From NCBI GenBank assembly GCA_015680685.1, contig MNCI01001065.1, forward strand, positions 618,629 to 682,628: DNA of 64,000 bases, read 5' to 3'. The position numbers were made by a program, and so were the translations under genes. Below the pieces are notes generated by a model. It had not been told where the DNA came from. It searched no databases and saw only the letters and a list, made by a program, of their open reading frames with translations. Positions 43,288 through 53,837 of this stretch are shown here, piece by piece. This DNA is from Gnetum montanum (lineage: Eukaryota > Streptophyta > Gnetopsida > Gnetales > Gnetaceae). Each line of letters starts with the position of its first letter. Position 1 is the stretch's first letter.

Positions 43288-44338
43288 TGATGAGTCATGA
43301 ATTTGCTAACACACCCACAATAAAAGCAAAAACTTGAAGGCTTTCAATGTGGCTGTTGGGATTCAAGCCCAAGTCTCCATGGCCACAATGTGGAGTCTTA
43401 CCACTAAACTATAGCCACTTATACATTTTTGGGTTGCGATATTGCATGGGCCGCATATACAGGGCTACGTATACGTGGCCTCATTGACATGGCCCCATCG
43501 ATGCAGCTCTTACGTCGACACGGCCCCATTTACGCCGCCACCTATCCCGGCCTATAAATAAGAGGGCCCTCCATCTCATTTACTCATTATTTTGTCATTT
43601 GTAGCTAGACTCTTTTATTTTGTTTCCATAGAAGTTAGATTATTTTCCTAGTGCATGCCCACAGTGTGATGTTTGTAATTGTATGGCAACTTTATTCGAG
43701 TGTGACGTACTTGGACGTGCACATGATCAAAAATAAAGTTCGAGATTACTTCATCATTGCAGCATTCACTTAGTTTAATTGTTATTGTTAATTGTTTTTG
43801 TTATTTATTGCTTTCTTAGTTAATATTTATTGCTTTCTTAGTTAATATTTATTGCTTTTTTAGTTAATATTTATTTATCATCATTTACTATTCCTGTTGT
43901 TAAATGCGGAATGAGTACGACTTAATCACGAGCATTTAAGTGTGACTACTTGGTAACCCAGTAGCGTACCTAGGATTTGCACTTGGTAATCCCAGTAGTA
44001 GTTGTGCACGAGGTCCAAGATGTGTACTGATGATTAAGGAACGGATACTCATCGCACTTAGGCTAGCTTAGACTCATTTCCTATTACTCATTAGTTTAAT
44101 CAATATTATTCTCCATTGTCTCTAGGAGTAGCATGAGTTTAGGATCACATCATACGCCTCACTCTAGACTAAACCATACGTGACAAAGCAAATACTAGTC
44201 GAGGTGGGAAGACAGCGAACTACGATCAACGTGTAATGATCTAGATACCACAACTAGCCTATCCATGGATTTCGACTGGATCGTGCGTGAACGCTCGTAT
44301 TTGTATGGTTGGGCGTAGGGATACCTAGCCACTCATCA
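43288..44338 (+). repeat. Element F 3' LTR with a tRNA-like insert
   Basis: 1051 bp, TGATGAGTCATGA to CACTCATCA. Against the C LTR it has about 130 extra bases near its left end (about 43301-43430) containing a tRNA-His-like sequence, and a different U3 (cgtatacgtgg, tcgacacgg) with fewer GATATC sites. TATAAATA is at 43553-43560. A short stretch (tttattgctttcttagttaa) is repeated three times near 43805-43875. Confidence 0.88.
43349..43418 (-). tRNA. tRNA-His(GTG)-like sequence inside the F LTR (pseudo-tRNA or SINE head)
   Basis: On the minus strand the acceptor arms GTGGCTA / CAGCCAC pair over six of seven positions with discriminator A. The anticodon loop TTGTGGC has GTG in place, and the A box (tagtttagtggtaaga) and B box (ggcttgaatcc) are recognisable. 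It resembles plant nuclear tRNA-His. Differences are mostly CG to CA or TG, including both sides of the anticodon stem, so it is probably inactive. No CCA is encoded. It could be a tRNA copied into the LTR or the head of a tRNA-derived SINE. Confidence 0.7.
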
Positions 44339-44857
44339 GGCGTGATAAGAAAACAACTTAATGCAATGCTTGCAAGAAACTAAAGAATGAAGTAGCAGCA
44401 GTGATATGGCTGGCGATTGTGATGTGCTGGATGGATTGATTTTGTATTAAAACGGAGAACAAGGAGGATCGGCTGGCTAGCTGCGAATCGTCGTAGCTAT
44501 AATAATTTCTATTTTCGTTTCAATTACTATTATTGATTTAATAAAAATAAATGGTTGGTGCCAAGCTAATTTCTGAACGTAAATGTGTTGGTTTTAGGTG
44601 TTTTTAGGTCTTGATGCTGCTGGATGAAATTTGGAACTTAAAAAGTAGCCACTCTACAAGTTGTTATACACAAGGTTTGGAGAACTCGGGCCCCCAAGAC
44701 ATGGAGTTCAACTAGCCAATTTCCAAATCAATGAATAACTACTTTCTTTTCCTTGTTATTTAAGGCAAGGAAAACACAGTAGAGTCATTATAGGTGCTAT
44801 ACTCATAATTCAAATCTACAAAATTTTATCTAAGAGATGAGTGTCTTGCATCTAGGG
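44339..44857. other. Flank right of element F; possible 5' flank of the acidic-exon gene
   Basis: Minus-strand reading gives CT- and CA-rich sequence (ccatccagcacatcac) like a plant leader region, lying just upstream of the acidic exon once element F is removed. No start codon or TATA box can be assigned with confidence. Confidence 0.35.
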
Positions 44858-44995
44858 CATCTCCATATGACAATTAATTTTTTTAATATAAATGAAGATG
44901 AAACATATCCATATGACAATTAATTTTCTTAATAGAAATGAAGATGGGGCATCTCCATATGAAAATTAATTTTCTTAATAGAAATGAAGATGATA
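44858..44995 (+). repeat. Tandem repeat, 46 bp x 3
   Basis: Units at 44858-44903, 44904-44949 and 44950-44995 share catctccatatgacaatta and end gaaatgaagatg. Few differences between units. Confidence 0.9.
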
Positions 44996-45039
44996 AACTT
45001 ATATTTTGTGAGTAAAAATCTACAAAAGCCATTACAAAA

Positions 45040-45168
45040 AAATAATACAATGGTCAAGATACTCATTTCTTGGTGAGGAGGTTGTGGGTTCAATTAATGC
45101 CTTCATCTCTCAGTGTGGTAATGCCTTGTTAGAATTTGAGTCTCGACATAAAGTAAAACACTACATTG
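45040..45168 (+). repeat. tRNA-derived SINE-like fragment
   Basis: An A-box-like run (acaatggtcaaga, about 45046) and a B-box-like run (GGTTCAATT, 45087-45095) are spaced as in tRNA genes. The wording gtgaggaggttgtgggttca is typical of tRNA-derived plant SINE heads. No clear 3' tail. Confidence 0.45.
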
Positions 45169-45279
45169 TGAATCTTATTTCGAACACATTATAAATAACC
45201 TTAATATAAAATGATTAACTATCATGAATCTTATTTGAACACATTATAAATAACTTTAATATAAAACAATTAACTATCG
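45169..45279 (+). repeat. Tandem duplication, ~56 bp x 2
   Basis: 45169-45224 and 45225-45279 share tgaatcttatttcgaacac and ttaatataaaaygattaac with minor changes. Confidence 0.85.
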
Positions 45280-45518
45280 ATGATACTTGCCTAGATTAAT
45301 ACTGCATTTGTTTTGGGTTGTTTTATTATTGGAATTTGTAATTTTTTTCCAGTGTGCTTCATGTATAACCTTTTATTACCATATCTACCCCAACCACCAT
45401 AGAATTGGGTTTATTTTTTCTTCAAAATAATAATAAAATGATTAATCATCTAGCTACATATCCATAGTTATAAGTACACCCCAAGATATATAGTCCAATT
45501 AGAACTTTATAATTTAGC

Positions 45519-45580
45519 ATTACCACCTAGAATCAAATTGATTCAATCAAGAATCTTACCACTAGGCTAACACCTCATTG
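45519..45580 (-). repeat. Second tRNA-derived SINE-like fragment
   Basis: On the minus strand, gaggtgttagcctagtgg gives a perfect-looking A box (TAGCCTAGTGG, 45559-45569) and tttgattctagg a degraded B box (about 45526-45537). No tail or target duplication found. Confidence 0.4.
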
Positions 45581-46248
45581 TTAAAGAAGCCAATATAACT
45601 GATATAATATTGAAACATCATGAACCTTGTAAACAACAAATATGTAATAATAAAATATTCAACCTTAGATTTTTTTTTGTTTTTTGTTTTTTTGCCTTTA
45701 TATGTGTCTATATGTAGAGAGTATGCTTTGTTGTTGGTCTGAAGGCTACTTTTCTTCTGAATTAAGGATCAGAAGAAGTGTAGTGATTCTTATGCATTCT
45801 ATGCTATCTTAACTATCACACTAAATAAGTACATGGCCTTGATTCCTTGTGTGCTATGTTATAATGATATGTAGGCTTTCAAAGGAGCTTTGGCTTTAAT
45901 GTTAGGACCATTTTCATTCTCTAAAAAGTGAGGCTTATGACTAGATGCATTAGTGTAGGAATGTGTTTTAGCTCTTTTATGAGAACAATGTCTCTTATAT
46001 CATTACTTTTACTAGTTATGGCTATATGTGTGCATGAGTCTCTTTGGTCCTTTGACTTATATGACTTCTTAAGGTGTATTTGCTATGCTCCTAACCTTAG
46101 ACTAACATGTTGGATATACTTATGTTGTGCTTGCAGGTACTATGACTATTGAGGTATAGTTCATTTTGAGTCTGTTCTAGAACACTTAGTTACTTTTGAA
46201 GTAAGGGTGGTGTCGAGCATCACTTTTCTAAAGCAATGTCATTACACT
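45580..46248. other. Sequence left of the 46249 primer-site relic, possibly its LTR
   Basis: T-rich. A frame at 45928-46152 is hydrophobic, with no known motif. If 46249 is a primer site, the LTR should end just before it (taaagcaatgtcattaca), but its start is not visible. Confidence 0.3.
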
Positions 46249-47206
46249 TGGTATTGGAACTAAGGTTGTGAATCATGGTTCATTGTTTATGGTTGTGTTT
46301 TTAGTTCATGGTTCAAGGTTGTTTATGGTTCATGGTTTAACATCTTGGTTTGTTACTCATGATTCATGTGCTACTATGGCATACAACAAGAACAAAAAGA
46401 GTCAAAATCCAAGCAACTTTTCCTAGTCCTAACCTACACAATATACTAATTAGAAATGACAATCTGCAAATAATGACTCATATACATTATCAAGAATAAC
46501 AAAGTTAGGTGTCTTAGTTGCATCAACATCTTTAGATGAAGGCATCACAAATTTTTACTCATTAAGTTTTATATCTACATTTTGAGAATCAAGAAAAATT
46601 TCATATTAATAGAAGAAGCAAAAATTTCAACATTGATTGAAGAAACTAAAAATAATTTAGAATCCTACATAGGAAAATTCTAGAGAAACTAGATTCACTA
46701 GAAAAAAAATCAAATCCAATGAAGAAATATCAAATCTAATTGTAACTGGGTTAATAATTAATTTAGTAGTAAAACAGTCAACTCAAGCTTGTATGTGATG
46801 CCCTTTATATTTATACCTATAAGGATCAAAGAAAAAAAAGACTATAGGATTTCCATATTCTTATAGAAGGATTGGAAAATTACTTTGACAGTATTGGAAA
46901 TAACTATAAAAGTTTCTTGAATTGAATGATGAATTCCATTTCAAAAAAACTTATAGTATACATAACTTGGTAAATACCAACTCAAAGTGCTATATTTTAC
47001 TTAAAAAGTGACTAAATTTGAAAGTTCACAATTTCATATTTTTTAACATAGTCATGAAAAAATTCAACATATTAAGACATGATTTTGAGAAAATGTTGAA
47101 TCTATTAAATAGGTTTGCTTTTCAATCTTCATTGCTATGTATTATGAAATTACATCCCAGAATACAACCTTCTAAACATAAACATAAAGCTAGGATTGTA
47201 TTTTAA
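46249..47206 (+). pseudogene. Retroelement leader relic with tRNA-Met-like primer site
   Basis: TGGTATTGGAACTAAGGTT at 46249 resembles a mutated tRNA-Met primer site with its usual downstream wording. It is followed by ggttcatggtt-type repeats and an ATG frame starting MAYNKNKKSQNPSN (about 46377) that soon hits stops. 5' LTR and pol are not identifiable. Family unknown; Ty1/copia or chromovirus are both possible. Confidence 0.35.
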
Positions 47207-47401
47207 ATCAAGCAATCAGAAGTCCCAATAATTTATCAAGATGATAAAACTAGATTTGGGTGAAAATAGAACTTAATTTCCATGTCTTGATAAAAGTTGG
47301 ATTTTTTTTTTTTTTACCAAAGCTAAAAAATCATAATTGTATATGATTTGGAAAATCATATTTTGATTTATGTAGAATTACCTTCTAAAACCAATTCCAT
47401 T

Positions 47402-48256
47402 TGATGAACCGCAATATGAGGGCCACGATATTGCATCCGTGATATCGGGTTCACGATATCAAAGCCTACCAAGCAATATTGGACATTCGATGTTGGAACC
47501 TTTCTTGTCACCTATAAATAAGAGGCGGGTGCACTTGGTTTGGCAAGAGGTTAATTTAGTCTCTTAGTCCCTTACCCAAGCTCTTACACTTTTTCCTTTT
47601 TAGAGTTAGAATTATTTCTGAGTGCTCGTAGTAGGAGTCATAAAGCGAATGGATCTTTATTCGATCATTGTGTACCTAAGCACACCTTGTGGCAAAAAAT
47701 AAAGATGTACTTTATGATAAACCTTGTAGCATTCTGAATAGATTATCTCTTACCCTTAATGTTATTTATAGTTATTTAATGCTTTATGTAGTTAATTAAT
47801 GTTTTCTCTTTTATCCTGTTAATTCTCCCAAGTAAGCACACTCAATACGACCACTTCAAGCATGCATGGAACACTTGGTAACCCAGTAACGATTAGCGTT
47901 TGGTAATCCTAGTAGTGCTACACTGGTTTAGGATGTGTACGACAAGTGGAAACAGATGTTGGTGTTAGGACTAGTTAAAACCTAGTTGATTAATTAAATT
48001 AAATTAGTTACTTAATTACTTCACTTCTCCCTTTGTAGCACTAGGACATAAAACATAAAAACCATAAAAATCATATGCCTCAAGTTTACTTAACCATACA
48101 ATCGTGCCATAAAAGTAAGCTTGGGAAGACAATGATTGACTAGCCTGTTCTTGTTCTGTAAAGGTGCATAAGCACCTAGTTCTTGGAATTTGACCAAATC
48201 GTGCATGGACACTCATATTCATATGGTTGAGCATAGGGATACCTCATCACTCATCA
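47402..48256 (+). repeat. Element D 5' LTR
   Basis: 855 bp, TGATGAACCGC to CACTCATCA, colinear with 14059-14896. GATATC sites near 47440-47460, TATAAATA at 47513-47520. The two members of the pair ttggtaacccagtaac / ttggtaatcctagtag are kept. Confidence 0.92.
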
Positions 48257-48257
48257 T

Positions 48258-48275
48258 TGGCACTGTTGCCAAGGA
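48258..48275 (+). other. Element D primer-binding site (tRNA-Asp, mutated)
   Basis: TGGCACTGTTGCCAAGGA, with changes mostly of CpG type relative to TGGCGCCGTTGCCGGGGA. Confidence 0.82.
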
Positions 48276-48394
48276 CTTTGTTGTTTGTGCACTAAATAGA
48301 ACTTAGGAAATCTTCCCATTGTTGGAATGAACCCTTGGGATTGGTTATTTTACAATTATTAAAAAGAGGAATATTACACATTGAATAGACAATC

Positions 48395-50800
48395 ATGTCT
48401 CCTTCTTCTTACGAGAGTACTTCATCACCTAGGTTTGATACAGGAAACAATCAGAGGTGTAGTACACATGATGATCTGCCAATACCCCAACAGTTTTGTG
48501 TGGTATATGTTCATCCAGATGAGTATGTACTAGACTTCACCTTTATCCTTCACCAGGATGAACAACTATGTTGGAGAGATTTAGAAGGTAACATAGTGTT
48601 ACCTCCCGATCACTCAGTTCCAATCATGCTTCTTCATGCTCTGACATGAATTGGTATGTAGCACTTACAGGCAGAGTACATTGTGCATGAACACGACTCG
48701 AAAGAGTATCGACCCATAGAGGCATAACATCAAAGGAACCTACAATAGGAGAGACATCACAAATTTATGAAGGGTAAGTGGTCTCAGGATGTCCCACATG
48801 TCCTAAGTGAGAACGAGGGTGGTGAACCTATGTTAGGAGGTCTGCCATGAAACAATGTTCCTCTCGTTGATTTTGGTCAAGGGGTTGTGTATCAGAACCT
48901 TCACTCAACCATCCATAACCTAGGTTCTGATACCAACAGACACAAAGGGTATAAAAAAGGAACATAAACACATGATAAAGATGGACATTCTGATCGTAAC
49001 TGCGACTGAGGCTGCGACCATTGAAGAGAAGGTAGTAGACACTATCATGGTACCAGTACTCCTTCTTCTTCACCTTCATCATCTCCTTCACCCTTTCCTT
49101 TAGGGTCTAGACGCAGTCACAAAGGAAAAGACCCTGAGGATAATGGTAAGAAAAATAGGGATCACAGACAGAAGAGTCAAGAAAGGCGACGAGGGCATTC
49201 TAGAGAAGCTCATCATGAAAGAAGGGAGAGCAAGGAATAGCGTAGGCATCATAGACGCCATAGATAGTATGATCACGATGAACCCCTACTCACTACTCGA
49301 AGTATGCTAGATATAACTGAGGTTGTTAAGATCCTAAAAAGGCACCAAAAAGATAGTAGGATCAAAAGATTAGACATGAACAATATCTCATGATTTGAAG
49401 GGGGATACAATGCTTATCCTCAAAACCATCTACAAGAATTTCACGATGCATGTGCCTTACAAAATATAGAGAATGAATGACAAAAACTTAAGTTGTTTCC
49501 ACGGACACTCGTCAAAGAAGCAGAAAGTTGGTACCGATTCTTAGAACTAGAATCCATTCGTCGATGGAGTNGGTACCAACTTTCTGCTTCTTTGACGAGT
49601 GTCCGTGGAAACAACTTAAGTTTTTGTCATTCATTCTCTATATTTTGTAAGGCACATGCATCGTGAAATTCTTGTAGATGGTTTTGAGGATAAGCATTGT
49701 ATCCCCCTTCAAATCATGAGATATTGTTCATGTCTAATCTTTTGATCCTACTATCTTTTTGGTGCCTTTTTAGGATCTTAACAACCTCAGTTATATCTAG
49801 CATACTTCGAGTAGTGAGTAGGGGTTCATCGTGATCATACTATCTATGGCGTCTATGATGNTAGATAATAAATTGTAAACTATTCTTAAAATAGTAGAGA
49901 AGTCTAGGGAACAAAGTAGTGATCAAGAAAGGAGAAAAAAGAGAGAAGCTAAATATGCACGTAACAAAGGTAAGGGTAAAGTGGTCATCATTGAAGAGGT
50001 TCTGGATTCTGATACAGATAAGGATGGTGGATGTGAGATATGCCAATATGACCATCCTAATGGAAGTTACCCTGTAATCTCACATCTGTAAAAATATAGG
50101 GTGTATGCACTCAACCCATGATTAAATAGAAAGCAAACACCCCAAAGGTTACCTTATCCTCAAGGTAACCCAAGGCAGTTTTACCAACCCTTGACGTATT
50201 ATCCAAGTGGAACTCCACCACAACCAAATGAGAAATATCAAAAATGGCAACACCCACAATCATGGGGAATGCCATCACCACATCAATAGTACCCTGATCA
50301 TCAGCCTAACTTGAATGGATACTACGTGCAACAACCGATCTCTCCACGTGATTCTACTGGTCATGTTACTCCTCAGCCTCATTAACAAGCCCAAGAGTAC
50401 TATAGAACTCCTTCTCCTAGGGGTGATGTTCCACAAACGTACTATCCTTTTCATCTGGATACATCTCTTCCACCCTTAGCTCCATTACCATATGCTCTAG
50501 CTATGTAGAGTGAGCTCCTTGCCCAACTACAACAACGTAACGCTACACGGGCTGTTAATCCTCAACTTATTGTTGGTTCAGAAAACCGTACAAAGAAGAG
50601 ATCCTTCTTTAGAACCAATAGTCTAACTAAGTCCTTGCAACCACAAGCGGCTAATTCTCCAAATGCCTCACCATCACTAGAAACTTCATAACTCCCTTCA
50701 AAGCAAAAATCACATCCAACACATACGGTGATGTTGACTCATGCCATCACCGTTTGGATTAAAGCTAGCCATCTTTCTATAAAATTTTCTAATCCTAGAA
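48395..50800 (+). pseudogene. gag: Element D gag (broken, with assembly artefact inside)
   Basis: Starts MSPSSYESTSSPRFDTGNN and contains HPDEYVLDFTFILHQDEQL with the CWRDLEGNIVLPPD segment that A lacks. The core begins near 49376. At 49571 the true sequence is replaced by an inverted copy up to 49860, so the middle of the core is missing. After 49861 it resumes with the Lys/Arg-rich helix, a knuckle reading CEICQYDHPNGSYP (last Cys lost) and the Pro/Tyr tail. Stops throughout. Confidence 0.8.
49572..49860 (+). other. Inverted copy of 49247-49536 between single Ns (assembly artefact)
   Basis: The 289 bases between N 49571 and N 49861 are the reverse complement of the sequence just upstream. 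Element A shows about 480 bp of normal gag sequence is missing here. A scaffold gap-fill in the wrong orientation is the likely cause. Confidence 0.88.
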
Positions 50801-51640
50801 GTCCTCTTATATATCTACAAATTGTTGGGAATGAACTGTGTAAAGCTCTTTTGGATTCAGGTTCTAGTGTTAACTTAATCTTTGAAGAAATGTATAAAGC
50901 CTAGAACCTACCTCCATTGAAAAAGAGTAACACACATTTAGAGTTGGCCAACCAATCCATCACTGTCCCATTAGGACTAGTAGAGGAAATTGTTACCACT
51001 GTTTGTGGGTGGTTGTATTCAGCTGACTTCCTAGTGATTCAAGTTAACAATGGAAAGGGGGACTTCCCAATCATAATGGGAAGAGCATCGTTAAGCACAA
51101 TTGATGTGCACCTAGAAATACATGATCTTTCCCTAGAAATATCAAAGGAAAACATGTTTAGAAAGATTGAGAAGAAGAAAGTTTCATGCATCGTATACAG
51201 TGACATAGGGTGTAATTACATGCAGAAGTCCTAGTTTGTACAACATTTAACATTGCCTACATGCAACCAATGTGCACAAGTAACCAACATACAAAGATGC
51301 CTATATGTAGCAGCCACAAGACAAGAAGGCACCCAGTGGCTAACAGTTAAGCAAGAGAGCAATTCAACCATATGCATGGAACCAACTGAGGATTTGACTT
51401 GCACTTACATTGATAGCATAGATACATTAGAGCAAGTCCATCACCAACTTCCATGTCTCGACATTGAAAGTATCAACTGGGGAAAGTTGGAAATCCTTGA
51501 AAACTTTAAGCAAGAGCCCCTTGAGTTAAAACTATTGCCCACTGATATGGAGTATACATTTCTCAAAAATGGAAAATTAGTAATTATTAATGCTAAGCTT
51601 GCTCCTAAATAAAAAGAGAGTTTGTTGGAAATGATAAACA
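50801..51640 (+). pseudogene. Element D protease and linker
   Basis: Reads KALLDSGSSVNLI (DSG near 50860), then the frame 50917-51234 with SITVPLGLVEEIVTTVCG, DFPIIMGRASLSTID and LEISKENMFRKIE. A linker frame 51253-51612 follows (CMEPTEDLTCTYIDSID). The protease triad is intact. The stop at 50902 and others break it. Same layout as A 8580-9405. Confidence 0.82.
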
Positions 51641-52410
51641 AATGGTCGAAAGCCTTTGCTTGGTCATATCCCAAATTAACTGGAATAGACCCTAGGATAT
51701 GCCAGCATAGAATTTACACTAACCCCTCCATGAAGCCTCAAGGACAACCGCAGAGACATCTAAAGCTAAAGTTGAAGCAAGTCATTAAAGAATAAATTGA
51801 ACAACTTCTAAAAGCCAAGTTCATTTACCCCATTACTGATAGTGAATGGGTTAGTCCCTTAATCATTGTGCCCAAAAAGAAAGGTAAACAGAGAGTGTGT
51901 ATAGACTTTAGGCTATTGAACATGGCAACATTCAAAGATCACTTTCAATTGTCATTCGTTGACCAAGTCTTAGACACCATTACAGGGCATTACTACTATA
52001 GTTTTTTGGACGGGTACAATGGATACAACCAAATCCAAATAGCACCAAAAGACCAAGTCAAGATTACATTTATAAGTCCTTGGGGGACATTTGCATACAT
52101 ATAGATGTCATTTGGCTTGTGCAATGCCCCTACAATGTTTCAACATTTGGTTCTAAGTAGCTTTCAGTAGCAAATAGGGAATGGTATGGTGGTCTTCATG
52201 GATGATTTCTCCACCTATGGAGTGGACTTCGATCAAGCATTGGACCGATTAGAGTAAGTACTAAAAGGATGTATTGAAACCAATTTAAGGCTCAAGTGTC
52301 AAAAAAGCCATTTAATGGTCCAATAAGGCATATTATTAGGGAAAAATATTTCATGAATAGGGATAGAGGTAGATCCCAAAAAGATCAAAGTCATCCAAGG
52401 AATCACACGC
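51641..52410 (+). pseudogene. Element D reverse transcriptase, cut by element E
   Basis: Blocks: SEWVSPLIIVPKKKGKQRVC, IDFRLLNMATFKDHF, YYSFLDGYNGYNQIQI, WGTFAYI (then stop), MSFGLCNAPTMF and VFMDDFSTYG with the catalytic Asp pair near 52199. The last readable part is VDPKKIKVIQGIT at 52370-52407; element E begins at 52411, inside the sequence that in A runs on to FLGHTGYYRRF. The Gly-Lys-Trp of the RT start reads Gly-Lys-Gln. Confidence 0.85.
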
Positions 52411-53225
52411 TGATGAGTGGCAAGGTATCCCTACACTCAACCATATGAATACGAGTATTCACGCACGATCTAGTTGAACTCCATGGACAAGCTAGTTGTG
52501 GTATCTAGATAGTTACACATTGATCGCAGTTCGCTGTCTTTCCACCTGGACTAGTATTTTCTTTGCCACATATGGTTTAGTCCTGAGTGAGGTGTATGAT
52601 GTGACCCTAAACTAGTGCTACTCCTAGAGACAATGGAACATAATCTTGATTAAACTAATGAGTAATAGGAAATGAAGTCTAAGCTAACCTAAGTGTGATG
52701 AGCATCCATTCCTTAATCACCCATACACATCTTGGACCTCGTGCACGACTACTACTGGGATTACCAAGCGTAGATCCTAGGTATGCTACTGGGTTACCAA
52801 GTAGTCACACTTAAATGCTTATGATTAACTTATACTCATTCTGGATTTAATAATAGGAATAGTAAATGATGATAAAGAAATATTAACTAAGAAAACAATA
52901 AATAACAATAACAATTAAACAATTAAGACTAAGTGAATGTTGCAATGATGAAGTAATCTCAATCTTTATTTCCGGTCATGTGCACGTCCAAGTACGTCAC
53001 ACTCAAATAAAGGTGTCGTACAATTACAAGCATCACACTACGGGCATGCATTGGGAAAATATTCTAACTCCTATGGAAAAAAAATGCAAGGGCTTCACTA
53101 TAGCTACTAGAAAGGTGCCTAAGTGCAGCGGGTGCGTACGAGGTTGCGGATACAAGGCCTAGTATATGCAGCAGGCTTAGTATACGGGGCCTAGTATACA
53201 AGGCTTGGTTAACCACAATTCATCA
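52411..53225 (-). repeat. Element E 3' LTR
   Basis: 815 bp; plus-strand TGATGAGTGGC to AATTCATCA. The U5 side is colinear with C and F. The U3 side differs: repeats of cttgtatac/ccccgtatac instead of GATATC arrays, and no clear TATAAATA. Confidence 0.88.
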
Positions 53226-53234
53226 TACCCCCAT
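53226..53234 (-). other. Element E polypurine tract
   Basis: Plus-strand TACCCCCAT (minus GATGGGGGTA) directly beside the LTR. Confidence 0.82.
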
Positions 53235-53379
53235 CATTGAATAACAACTCATCCTCGAGTCAAAGAAAGTGAGGAACAAGCTCAATTGAATACATAGTGG
53301 ATAGGTATGGGATTATTAATTGACCAGAAATTTATTCATGATGCAGTGGATATGACAAAAACAAAATTTGGACATAGAC

Positions 53380-53837
53380 ACAAAAGAAAAAACTTGTGGA
53401 ACTCATGAGGTCCTAGTGGCAATGGCTCCTCTATGGGTTCCTTTCCTTTATACTGTGCATCAGGATTTTGAGATTGATACCATTGAAGAAGCACCTGATA
53501 TTTCTCCTCTTCTATTTGAGGATTATGAGTCGTCCATGCTGATGTTCCAATGTTTGATGAAGTTGGAACTTTTCATGGACACGGTAGCTACAGGAACACT
53601 TGATTGGCCTTAACATGCCATGCCGAAAATAGTCGTCATTATTCTTCATAGGCTTAGGCCCTGACCTCTCCTCCCTTTTCTTGGATAGATTATGCAGTAA
53701 CAGGAGTTTTATGATGGATGCTAAATGATTGCCTTCTGCTCTGCATGTTCTACATGAGGTCCTTGGCCTCTACCTCCCCCAGGTCATTCGGTTGCACCTT
53801 GAAAAGGTCCTTCTTGTTGTCTTCTTTTAGGGTCCAT
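53380..53837 (-). pseudogene. Element E ORF2, heavily deleted
   Basis: Minus-strand ATG at 53837-53835 follows a TTACTAAC box and tgtgattatag. It reads MDPKRRQQEGP, soon meets stops, and lacks the Transposase_32-like domain. Its end (EEKYQVLLQWYQSQNPD, then EEPLPLGPHEFH, about 53400-53520) matches the end of ORF2 in C (EEKLQALLQRH ... MEEPLPLG). Both ends of the ORF are therefore kept while the middle is lost, as in F but with different limits. Confidence 0.6.

Larger units (their letters stand above)
38098..44338 (+). mobile_element. Element F: gag + truncated ORF2 LTR retrotransposon, best-preserved gag
   Basis: Same architecture and gag type as C and E. The 5' LTR is partly in the gap; the visible part (38098-38493) matches the end of the 3' LTR (43288-44338). 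The gag frame has a single stop over 664 codons, so this may be the youngest copy here. ORF2 keeps its splice-like start but has large deletions. It sits between the acidic exon and sequence that could be the 5' flank of the same gene, in antisense orientation. Confidence 0.88.
47397..52410 (+). mobile_element. Element D: Athila-type gypsy element (relative of A), interrupted by E
   Basis: 5' LTR 47402-48256, tRNA-Asp-type primer site, gag, protease and RT closely follow element A in order and sequence. It stops mid-RT at 52410, where minus-strand element E is inserted; the rest lies beyond the window. ccatt at 47397-47401 is the presumed left target duplication. Two single-N joins in gag bring in an inverted artefact. 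Stops are frequent, so it is dead. Confidence 0.9.

Noticed and set aside
49247-49860. Large hairpin as a source of small RNAs
   Set aside because: Single Ns at both ends and missing gag sequence indicate an assembly artefact.
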